NCBI RefSeq assembly: GCF_001399755.1 | Contig: NZ_LJCP01000008.1 | Span: forward strand, 1 to 64,000 | From: Thiohalorhabdus denitrificans | Lineage (GTDB): Bacteria; Pseudomonadota; Gammaproteobacteria; Thiohalorhabdales; Thiohalorhabdaceae | Length of the DNA: 64,000 bases | Direction of reading: 5' to 3' | Part shown: piece by piece, positions 1-6,313 of the stretch | Numbering within the stretch: position 1 is the first letter of the stretch | How the letters are laid out: the number at the start of each line of letters is the position of its first letter | The notes under the pieces: model-generated | What the model saw: the letters and a program-made list of their open reading frames with translations, nothing else | Databases searched by the model: none | Told to the model about the DNA's origin: nothing | Translations under genes and position numbers: made by a program

Positions 1-553
1 CCGGGTGGAGCGGGACTTCCAGGCCGAGGCACCGGATACGCTCTGGGTCTCGGACATCACCTATGTACCCACGGACGCCGGTTTTCTGTACCTGGCCGTG
101 GTGCTCGATGTCTTCAGCCGCGGGGTGATCGGCTGGTCGATGGCCGGCCACATGCGCACCGAGCTGGTACTAAACGCCCTGGATATGGCGATTCAGAGTC
201 GCCAGCCGGAGTCGGTAATTCATCATTCGGACCAGGGTTGCCAGTACACGTCGCTGGCGTTCGGCCTGCGCTGCCAGGAGGCCGGTGTGGCCCAATCCAT
301 GGGCTCAGTCGGTGATTGCTACGACAACGCCCTGGCCGAGAGCTTTTTCGCTACCCTCGAATGCGAATTGATCGACCGCCAGCGCTTCCGAAACCATGCG
401 GAGGCCAAGCGGGCGATCTTCGAATTCATCGAGGGCTGGTACAACTTGAGGCGACGCCATTCCGCCCTCGGCCAGCAGGCCCCGAAGGCCTATGAAGCGG
501 CCTGGCGGGATGCCGCGTAAACCAAACTGTTACCTGTCCACTGAAACGGGGCA
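1..553 (+). mobile_element. IS3-family insertion sequence, right-hand part
   Basis: Only the 3' part of the element is in the window: the end of its transposase gene and its right terminal inverted repeat. The last bases read TGTCCACTGAAACGGGGCA (535-553), the complement of the TGCCCCG...GTGGACA ends common in IS3 elements. The left end lies outside the window, so target duplication cannot be checked. Confidence 0.85.
2..520 (+). CDS. IS3-family transposase OrfB, 5' truncated by window edge
   Basis: This is the catalytic rve/DDE integrase domain of an IS3-type transposase, which cuts and joins the element ends. The visible part (about 172 codons) contains the acidic triad in order: Asp in WVSDITY, Asp in HHSDQG and Glu in NALAESFF. 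There are 35 residues between the second and third, the DD(35)E spacing of IS3. The frame is open through the left window edge, so the N-terminal half and the upstream OrfA are outside. The C-terminal YNxxRxHSALG signature is intact, so the visible part is not obviously decayed. Confidence 0.92.
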   Translation, partial: RVERDFQAEAPDTLWVSDITYVPTDAGFLYLAVVLDVFSRGVIGWSMAGHMRTELVLNALDMAIQSRQPESVIHHSDQGCQYTSLAFGLRCQEAGVAQSMGSVGDCYDNALAESFFATLECELIDRQRFRNHAEAKRAIFEFIEGWYNLRRRHSALGQQAPKAYEAAWRDAA

Positions 554-886
554 ACTCCACTTTAGGTAGTGGGTGTCCTTTAGGTTGCTCGCCACTGGAT
601 AGGAGTGGAACTCCGGCCTTGGAGTAACGAGGAAGGCAATAAAAAGGAGACAAATACCCCAAACCAGGCGGGCTTTTCGGCCAGTTCTGAGAAAAATTGG
701 TAAAACCCTCCAGGCAACGACCACTCCTGCAGCAAGCACCGCCAACAAAGCCAAAATTGGCCAAAAAAGGCTCTTTGTTTTTCCACCTAACAGAAAATCC
801 AGGAAAACCGGTAGGACAGATATTAAGAACCCTACAACCACCCAGACCAAGAGCAGGGTTAAGATCCAGGCCCCTAACTTATTCAT
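530..886 (-). CDS. small membrane protein, unknown function, 3' end altered by repeat and IS
   Basis: I do not recognise this 118-residue protein. It has three hydrophobic segments: residues about 5-35, 42-60 and 75-88. The start ATG at 886 follows a GGACCAGGA stretch that could act as a ribosome-binding site at short spacing. The last 18 or so codons read through a GTGGGTGTCC repeat copy and then into the right end of the IS3 element. The native C-terminus has therefore probably been replaced. It belongs to the minus-strand accessory gene series. The coding status is moderately sure; the present 3' end is probably secondary. Confidence 0.5.
   Translation of the reverse strand: MNKLGAWILTLLLVWVVVGFLISVLPVFLDFLLGGKTKSLFWPILALLAVLAAGVVVAWRVLPIFLRTGRKARLVWGICLLFIAFLVTPRPEFHSYPVASNLKDTHYLKWSCPVSVDR
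569..578 (+). repeat. GTGGGTGTCC dispersed repeat, copy 1
   Basis: Core GTGGGTGTCC followed by TTTAGG, 16 bp inside the IS3 right end. It forms the 3' end of the membrane-protein gene read on the other strand. It is the first of nine co-oriented copies between here and 4661. Confidence 0.7.
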
Positions 887-913
887 TCCTGGTCCATTTC
901 CAGCTCATTCAGA

Positions 914-924
914 ATGGGTATCCC
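914..924 (+). repeat. ATGGGTATCCC dispersed repeat, copy 2
   Basis: Variant core ATGGGTATCCC followed by TTAC. It lies in the short gap between two membrane-protein genes and has the same orientation as the other copies. Confidence 0.6.
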
Positions 925-945
925 TTACCTGCGCTGGGTAGCAGA

Positions 946-1431
946 TCATTTGGCGTTAGGTTGATTGGGAAATTTTGAACTGACAGCCCGAGAAAAAAAG
1001 TACAACCTAGCATAAAATTGCCCATAAACCAGAATAATGAATATTGAATTTATTACCTCCCACTCCGTTACACCAACTCGGTAAAAACGGCTAAGAATAT
1101 AAGCTAGAGCGTTTAGCCCCAAAAAATAAATTAAAAAGGATTGAAGCATGAAAGGAGGGGAAACCAAGAATAAAAATCCAGAAAACCCCAATTCCTTTTC
1201 TATATTATAACTTTTAAAAGAAAAAGTGGTTCCTACAGCTATCATCAAAATAACTACCGGGATTTCCATAAATAAAATGGGATATTCTGGAGCAGACCCC
1301 AACATTGAATAATACCCCAGGGCAACAATTATAATTTGGGTAAGAATTACATACCTAACTAGAAAAATATTTTTATTATCCGCCCTAAAGAATGAATCCA
1401 TTGCCTTATTAGCACTTATATAATTCAGCAT
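946..1431 (-). CDS. AT-rich membrane protein, unknown function
   Basis: A 161-residue protein that I do not recognise. The start at 1431 (MLNYISANKAMDSFF) is chosen because a strong AAGGAGGGGG ribosome-binding site lies just before it; an in-frame codon 39 bases upstream has no such site. It has about four hydrophobic segments, including VRYVILTQIIIVALGYY, a central one around PVVILMIAVG and a C-terminal one around IFIILVYG. The coding strand is far more AT-rich than the chromosome backbone, with many ATA and AAT codons, which indicates foreign origin. It lies 49 bp downstream of another membrane-protein gene and may be co-transcribed with it. Confidence 0.65.
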   Translation of the reverse strand: MLNYISANKAMDSFFRADNKNIFLVRYVILTQIIIVALGYYSMLGSAPEYPILFMEIPVVILMIAVGTTFSFKSYNIEKELGFSGFLFLVSPPFMLQSFLIYFLGLNALAYILSRFYRVGVTEWEVINSIFIILVYGQFYARLYFFSRAVSSKFPNQPNAK

Positions 1432-1480
1432 ACCCCCCTCCTTTTTAAGCCCCCGCCCGGGGCCTGACATCTACTATCAA

Positions 1481-2077
1481 TTATCTACCGCTTCTTACCC
1501 AAATAACCGATACCAGGCCCGAAAAAAAAGCAACTGGGAAGAAGACCCTAGAATTCATTACCCATTTTCCAAGAACACCGGGAATGCGGAAAGTGGCCAG
1601 AATTGGGTCCCACCAACTTTCGACCGGTCTCATTGAGATGTTCCCTGGACCAAAGGGGACGTCTGGATTTTTGGGGACCGGTATCTCACCGAGGCTAATA
1701 ATCGACAAAGGCATGGTTACGAGTGGGGCAAGGAGAGCGACCAACAGGCTGATAAGAAGGATCCAAAAGAGCCCCTTAAGGGTTCCCCGCCTTTCGGCAC
1801 TCCAAATAGGAGTTTGAAGGCGCGGTACTTCCCGGCAGGACCCAGTCGAAGGTTGGCTTTGGGCAACCCATCGGGCCGTTAAACAGCCAGTGAGCAATCC
1901 CACCACAAAAAGGGTGACAAGGTGTTGGAAACCGAACCACCCCCAGGCCAGGCTCCAGAAGGGGTAGGTCAGCTGTTCCCACCAACTTGAATTCAAGCCG
2001 TACATCCGGAGGGTGAACGGCTGATAGAAAAAAGCCACAACCAGGCTCACCACAGCGCAGCGCCATAAAATGGCCAT
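1481..2077 (-). CDS. membrane protein, unknown function
   Basis: A 198-residue protein of unrecognised family with hydrophobic segments near residues 5-20, 50-70, 100-125 and 178-194. It is rich in Trp (WWEQLTYPFWSLAWGWFGF). The start ATG at 2077 follows AAAGGGGGCGAA, a plausible ribosome-binding site. It begins 12 bp after the stop codon of the REP-associated transposase on the same strand, so the two are probably on one transcript. A role cannot be assigned. Small membrane proteins near a DUF262 gene could be defence-related, but that is inference only. Confidence 0.6.
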   Translation of the reverse strand: MAILWRCAVVSLVVAFFYQPFTLRMYGLNSSWWEQLTYPFWSLAWGWFGFQHLVTLFVVGLLTGCLTARWVAQSQPSTGSCREVPRLQTPIWSAERRGTLKGLFWILLISLLVALLAPLVTMPLSIISLGEIPVPKNPDVPFGPGNISMRPVESWWDPILATFRIPGVLGKWVMNSRVFFPVAFFSGLVSVIWVRSGR

Positions 2078-2089
2078 TTCGCCCCCTTT

Positions 2090-3145
2090 TTAAATCGCCC
2101 CACCGGCTGCCCCGGTCCTCGGCACCTCCAAAGAAAGTGGGTGTCCCTTGGTGTCCCTACGCTGGCGCCGAGACCGGGCGGCTGTAAGCGAGGCCGGGGC
2201 ACCCACCGCCGAGCCGAAGGCCCGCAACAGCCGGTCGGACTCGGCGGCCAGGGCCTCGGCATCCATGCCAAGGCGGTCCAGGATCTTGGGCTTTCCTGGC
2301 GGAATGCGCCCCCGCTTGGCCGGATGCACCGCCCGGCCCAGCCAGTCCACCAGCTCCAGATAGTCGTCGAAGGCGTAGGGGATGGCCCAGCCCAAATGCC
2401 CCGTCGCATCGAAGGGCATCAACGGCGCCTTGGGCAAGGCAGCCGCCCCCTCCTCGGAGCCCTCCGCCTCCCCTTCGGCCACCGGACCGTCCACCCGCTC
2501 CGGCTCCCGCCCCAACCGCTGCTGGATGGACGTATAGTCCGATTCTTCGGGCGTCTCGGCCATGCCCGCCCGGATGGGGTTCAGGTCCACATAGGCCAAG
2601 GCCGCGATCAGCGCCTGCTCGTCCAACAGGGCCTGGCTCTTGAACCGCCCCTCCCAGAATCGCCCCTTCACCCCGTCCTCGGCATTGGCCTGCCAGGCGA
2701 TGCCCTCGTTCAGGGTGCGCATGAACCAGGACAAGTCCTGAAGCCGGGCCCGATACTGCTCGGCCCACTGAGACACGGCCAGGACCTCCCCTTCATCGAG
2801 CCCCTCGCGCCCTTCGGCCAGATACCGCCGAACCAATAGCGGCCCGGCGTACAGAGCTGTCCAGCGCCCCAAGACCTCGTCCAGGCTCCAATTGGCCGCA
2901 CGCTCCGTATCGATCCGCACCACCACGTGGAAGTGGTTGCTCATCACCGCGTAGCCCGCGACATCCACCGCAAACACCGAGGCAAGCTGCTGCAGGCGGT
3001 CGGCGATCCAGCCGCGCCGGTGCTCATAACTCACGCCTGTAAGCCGGTCCTCCCCACATAGAAAGGCCCGGCGAACGCAGCGGGAGACACAGTGGTACCA
3101 GGGGGTATCGGAGACAGAGACCAGGGTGGAGCGAGGCTGGGTCAT
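2090..3145 (-). CDS. REP-associated tyrosine transposase (Y1/HUH, IS200-like)
   Basis: This protein (351 residues from the ATG at 3145, which follows GGGAGGCCTGCCCC) belongs to the Y1_Tnp/RAYT group of HUH single-strand nucleases. The metal-binding HUH motif is HFHVVV at residues 71-76 in the context VMSNHFHVVVRID. The candidate nucleophile is Tyr185 in AYVDLNPIRAG. GRFWEGRFKSQ and the WYHCVSRCVRRAFLCG opening are typical of the large gammaproteobacterial branch. RAYT proteins recognise and mobilise short repeats; here GTGGGTGTCCC copies surround the gene. The C-terminus (KGHPLSL) is itself encoded by one copy, so the stop codon may have been set by the repeat. There is no second transposase or IS terminus around it. 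Confidence 0.85.
   Translation of the reverse strand: MTQPRSTLVSVSDTPWYHCVSRCVRRAFLCGEDRLTGVSYEHRRGWIADRLQQLASVFAVDVAGYAVMSNHFHVVVRIDTERAANWSLDEVLGRWTALYAGPLLVRRYLAEGREGLDEGEVLAVSQWAEQYRARLQDLSWFMRTLNEGIAWQANAEDGVKGRFWEGRFKSQALLDEQALIAALAYVDLNPIRAGMAETPEESDYTSIQQRLGREPERVDGPVAEGEAEGSEEGAAALPKAPLMPFDATGHLGWAIPYAFDDYLELVDWLGRAVHPAKRGRIPPGKPKILDRLGMDAEALAAESDRLLRAFGSAVGAPASLTAARSRRQRRDTKGHPLSLEVPRTGAAGGAI
2137..2160 (+). repeat. GTGGGTGTCCC repeat, copy 3, with adjacent half copy
   Basis: Core GTGGGTGTCCC at 2137-2147 is followed at 2150 by a second partial copy GGTGTCCCTAC. It lies inside the 3' end of the transposase gene, in the same orientation as the other copies. Confidence 0.7.
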
Positions 3146-3173
3146 GGGGCAGGCCTCCCGACAAGAACATATT

Positions 3174-3243
3174 GAGAACTCACCAGGGAGGGTACCCCAG
3201 GGCAATCAAAGTGGGTGTCCCTTATCTATCTCGGTGTCCCTTA
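3174..3243 (+). repeat. Extended repeat unit with GTGGGTGTCCC core, copy 4
   Basis: A 52-bp unit (3174-3225) ending in GTGGGTGTCCCTTAT aligns without gaps to 4559-4610 at 43 of 52 positions. A half copy, GGTGTCCCTTATCC, follows from 3233. The unit lies immediately upstream of the transposase start and overlaps its leader. Confidence 0.75.
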
Positions 3244-3265
3244 TCCAATCTCAGCCCTCCAGAAG

Positions 3266-3276
3266 GTGGGTGTCCC
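3266..3276 (+). repeat. GTGGGTGTCCC repeat, copy 5
   Basis: Perfect 11-bp core in the gap between the transposase and the next membrane-protein gene. The 3' end of that gene starts 8 bp further on. Confidence 0.7.
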
Positions 3277-3283
3277 TTTCCTT

Positions 3284-3733
3284 CTAGGAATACCTCTCAA
3301 GATTTCTTGCGGCATCAAGGCGAAGGTCGGTCCTTGCCCTAAACCAAGCCCGCCCGATGAAAAGATATATAGCCCAAGCCCAGGCCGAAGGGACGAGCCC
3401 TGGGGTTAGCTGAACCAAGATTAGCCAAGCGATAAAAGCCTCGAAAGCGGAAGCCAGGTGATGCCAGGGACGTCTAGTCAGCATTCCGAAGTCGTGCCCG
3501 ATTCCGAGAATGAGAACGGGGAGAAGGTTCCATTTCAGTAGCGTTGCCAGCCCCGCAAGCCCAAGCCCTTGGGTAAGGGCGAGCAAAACTGCGGATATAG
3601 CAATATAGACCTCGATCGCCTGGTAAACCTCAAGGCGCAAGCGTTTCCCCGCCAGTCGGAATCTCCTCCGGCGTGGTAATTGGGCAGTATAGTCGACCAG
3701 TTCATCAGAGAGCGGAGAGGGATCTTGAGTCAA
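3284..3733 (-). CDS. membrane protein, unknown function
   Basis: A 149-residue protein that I do not recognise. The N-terminal 30 residues are charged (LPRRRRFRLAGKRLRLE). Hydrophobic segments follow at about 40-65, 68-80 and 92-130, the last being two short helices (FIAWLILVQL, WAWAIYLFIG). The start is a TTG at 3733 with only a weak upstream ribosome-binding site, so the true start is uncertain. Repeat copies flank it on both sides (3266 and 3803), which makes it one unit of the cassette-like series. Base composition is closer to the host than that of the AT-rich neighbours. Confidence 0.5.
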   Translation of the reverse strand: MTQDPSPLSDELVDYTAQLPRRRRFRLAGKRLRLEVYQAIEVYIAISAVLLALTQGLGLAGLATLLKWNLLPVLILGIGHDFGMLTRRPWHHLASAFEAFIAWLILVQLTPGLVPSAWAWAIYLFIGRAWFRARTDLRLDAARNLERYS

Positions 3734-3802
3734 AGAGGGCTCGCAGGTTTCCGGTATTAAGGAGCTAAATGGGGCCCCCCTTGTTGGGAGGCCGCAAAGA
3801 AG

Positions 3803-3813
3803 ATGGGTGTCCC
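3803..3813 (+). repeat. ATGGGTGTCCC repeat, copy 6
   Basis: Core with one change from the consensus, in the 189-bp gap between two minus-strand accessory genes. Copy 7 follows 44 bp later. Confidence 0.65.
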
Positions 3814-3857
3814 TAGCAGAGTGAAATAACTTTCCATGATTACACCTGCCAAGCGAA

Positions 3858-3868
3858 GTGGGTGTCCC
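3858..3868 (+). repeat. GTGGGTGTCCC repeat, copy 7
   Basis: Perfect core followed by TTAGC, in the same gap as copy 6 and in the same orientation. Confidence 0.7.
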
Positions 3869-3922
3869 TTAGCTACGATCTGTTAGGTTCGCCCTGTCGC
3901 TGCATATCTATATCTACATCCC

Positions 3923-4405
3923 TTATCTTGCGAGTCGTTTGGTGATCCGAATTGGGGAGGTAGTTAATACTTCTTCACATCGAACCGACGGGTTTTCTTC
4001 GATTTTTATCCAAAAATCACCGTCCCAGTATTTTTGGGCTATCTGTGACATATTCATATTTAGGCCTGGCAGGGGTTGGACAAGGTTAAAGTCGGACCGA
4101 TGCTCCCCCGCTTCTGGGTCAACCTTTTCCACTTCGTAAATTACCGGCCAAAAACTATTAGGAGAATTTTTCTTAATAGCCTCTACGTATAAATTTAAAG
4201 ACTCTAGATTAGAACAGCAGAAGCAGGAATTAAGCCTTGAGGGTTTTTCTGGGTGATAAATGGAGCGCACCCTTTCTAGTTCGGTTTCTCTTTCCCAATG
4301 AGGATGCCCCTCTCCAACCGCACCGATTACTCGCCCATAATTTCCGGGAAGGATAACGCTTCCGATTTCTAGCAAAACGGGCGAAGAATGATATAACATA
4401 TTCAT
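3923..4405 (-). CDS. DUF2441-like protein
   Basis: A 160-residue soluble protein. The opening LYHSSPVLLEIGSVILPGNYGRVI, an internal RSIYHPEKPSRLNSCFCC, then YEVEKVDPEAGEHRSDFNLV and a C-terminal EVLTTSPIRI resemble proteins grouped as DUF2441. That fold recalls small ADP-ribose or nucleotide-transfer proteins, but I know of no proven activity. Conserved features are the Tyr-His start, the PSR..S block and the late T-T-S-P. Start ATG is at 4405; a second ATG two codons on is also possible. The AT-rich coding sequence differs from the host. It has its own repeat-flanked slot upstream of a DUF262 gene, so a defence role is possible but unproven. Confidence 0.6.
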   Translation of the reverse strand: MNMLYHSSPVLLEIGSVILPGNYGRVIGAVGEGHPHWERETELERVRSIYHPEKPSRLNSCFCCSNLESLNLYVEAIKKNSPNSFWPVIYEVEKVDPEAGEHRSDFNLVQPLPGLNMNMSQIAQKYWDGDFWIKIEENPSVRCEEVLTTSPIRITKRLAR

Positions 4406-4558
4406 TTTATTGGCCTTAGTAGAAACCAGATCAAAACGACAATTTGAGGGTATGAACCGCCCTCAGACAAAATGCAAAATCCACTTGCCGCGCTGAGGAG
4501 CCTTCAAAGAGGCCGAGCGGCATTTGGCATGGAGAAGCCTTCTTGAAATGGACATCCC

Positions 4559-4610
4559 GAGAACTTGCAAGGGAGGCTAACCCAAGGCAATCAAGGTGGG
4601 TATCCCATAT
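4559..4610 (+). repeat. Extended repeat unit with GTGGGTATCCC core, copy 8
   Basis: A 52-bp unit matching 3174-3225 at 43 of 52 positions without gaps; the core is GTGGGTATCCC at 4596-4606. It lies in the 277-bp gap between the DUF2441-like and DUF262 genes. That gap otherwise holds only copy 9 and a short CCTCAG/CTGAGG inverted repeat. Confidence 0.75.
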
Positions 4611-4650
4611 CCAATGGTCGACTTCGTCGAAGAAGTCGCGAACAGAGAAA

Positions 4651-4661
4651 GTGGGTGTCCC
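4651..4661 (+). repeat. GTGGGTGTCCC repeat, copy 9
   Basis: Perfect core followed by TTACCC, 22 bp from the 3' end of the DUF262 gene. It is the last copy; none was found in the core chromosome beyond the island. Confidence 0.7.
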
Positions 4662-4682
4662 TTACCCGATCCTACATCAATA

Positions 4683-6251
4683 TCATACCTCGCACAGTTC
4701 CCTGGCCTTTTGGGCGAGAATTTCTGCTCGTTCCTGCACAAAGGGAATAAATGTATCTTTAAAAAGTGAATGGGGACAAAGGTGAGATTCAAGGATCTCA
4801 TCAACATTTCCTGCCATATTCGTTTTATACTCACTCGGGGCCTTCTTCCCAATCTCTCTATTATCTGCCGCTGAAATAAAACACAGATTTGCCAACACAT
4901 TAGGATTGTAATCAGTCTGACCTGTACTTAACAAAAAGGCTTTCGGCATAATATGATGAAACTGCTTTCTGTTATACTTTTGCAATTTTTCACTAAGATC
5001 GACGGACGTCCCGCTCACGAAATTTTTTGGATTATATTGGGCTAGCATCGCTACAAATGTTTTTGTGCTTACCGAATTTATCTGGAACGCATTTCTAATG
5101 AAGAAACCCGGATCAATTGAAACACTGATATTATCGATAGAGGAACTAGCCCCTTCTTTCAACTTTACCATTTCTACAATATCTGCATCCATGTTTCGGA
5201 GTACGCCACTGCTAAATCTTTTAGAGAAAGAGGATCTCCAAAACCACCTATTTAATTTTTCTTTTTGTTCTCCAGAAAAATTAAAATCTACACCATCCTT
5301 CTTGGAGAAGAAAACAGATAGTGGAACTATTATATTATGGTACGGGAGATTTTCTATAGTTGGGAGTGAGTATTCGCCCCAAATAAAATCTAAAGCCCCT
5401 TTAATTCCATTTAACACCTCATCAAATCTAGCTCGAACGTCGGCCCCATTCAAATTAACCAAACTTTCCGGACGCGATGAACCTGTTAAAACCGATGCAG
5501 TACATCTCAGTAACAAGCTAATATCATTAGAAATATCAGTGAATCCATACTGATTCAATTCATCTATTAGATCCTGAAATTGCTCTTGCAACTGGAAATC
5601 TTCACTCCAGGTCCAAGCTGACAGCAATTGCAAGGTGTCCAGAGGGACACCTTGACGATTAATCCTTTCAAATATTATTGCGACTTTTTCTTTTTCATCA
5701 GTCTTGAATGTTTGCACAGGTATTCTTGCTTCTTTAAATACAGACTGCATTTGATCAATATTTGCAGCCAAATCGTCGTCCATTTCTTTGGTCATTTTTC
5801 TATATTCAGACGTGTTAAATATACAACTTAATGGAAAATGCTTGCTAGGGTCCACCTCATCTTCGGACAAAGCAAAAAATTGTGTTTCCTGTATATCTTC
5901 CGTCTTAGAAAAATCGTAATAAATTTCCTTCCAATCCGAAGAACTGCCGGACAACTCCGTTTGGAAAACACCAAAAATAGAGGTTATTCTTTGCTGACCA
6001 TCTAGAACATAATCAATAGGGAAATCTGAATTGGGCTCAGGCAAGTGGAATGGCCCAAGCTCTCTCTCTGTCTTTAGTTGCTCATTTGTTCTCCAAAATA
6101 GAAGGGTTCCAAAAGGGTAATTCTTGTAAACGCTATCAATCAAAAATGCAACCCTGTCCGGCTCCCAAACGAATCCCCTTTGGAATGCCGGTATTCTAAT
6201 TTGACCTCGGTAAACAGCATCCAATATTTCCCTTATTGTAAAGTTATCCAT
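4683..6251 (-). CDS. DUF262/DUF1524 protein (GmrSD-like nuclease)
   Basis: A 522-residue protein with two modules. The N-terminal DUF262 (ParB/Srx-like) domain has the signature IPAFQRGFVWE at residues 20-30 and the nucleotide-binding DGQQR at 84-88. The C-terminal DUF1524 has an HNH-like nuclease pattern: HH at 432-433 in FHHIMPKAFL, Asn in YNPNVLANL, and NREIGKKAPSEY. The family includes GmrSD type IV restriction enzymes, which cut modified phage DNA, and related single-gene phage-defence proteins. Function here is inferred from the domains. The gene is strongly AT-rich compared with the backbone. A GAGGAAAG ribosome-binding site precedes the ATG at 6251, and TATAAA-type boxes lie just upstream. 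The gene looks intact. Confidence 0.85.
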   Translation of the reverse strand: MDNFTIREILDAVYRGQIRIPAFQRGFVWEPDRVAFLIDSVYKNYPFGTLLFWRTNEQLKTERELGPFHLPEPNSDFPIDYVLDGQQRITSIFGVFQTELSGSSSDWKEIYYDFSKTEDIQETQFFALSEDEVDPSKHFPLSCIFNTSEYRKMTKEMDDDLAANIDQMQSVFKEARIPVQTFKTDEKEKVAIIFERINRQGVPLDTLQLLSAWTWSEDFQLQEQFQDLIDELNQYGFTDISNDISLLLRCTASVLTGSSRPESLVNLNGADVRARFDEVLNGIKGALDFIWGEYSLPTIENLPYHNIIVPLSVFFSKKDGVDFNFSGEQKEKLNRWFWRSSFSKRFSSGVLRNMDADIVEMVKLKEGASSSIDNISVSIDPGFFIRNAFQINSVSTKTFVAMLAQYNPKNFVSGTSVDLSEKLQKYNRKQFHHIMPKAFLLSTGQTDYNPNVLANLCFISAADNREIGKKAPSEYKTNMAGNVDEILESHLCPHSLFKDTFIPFVQERAEILAQKARELCEV

Positions 6252-6313
6252 AATAACTCTTTCCTCTATCCGGGGTTTTATAAGTTTCTTTATAAAGTTG
6301 CCTTTTAAGACAT

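Noticed and set aside
3215-4785. Short plus-strand frames reading VGVPYPI or WVSLTRS
   Set aside because: They are translations of the GTGGGTGTCCC repeats and their flanks, with no ribosome-binding sites.
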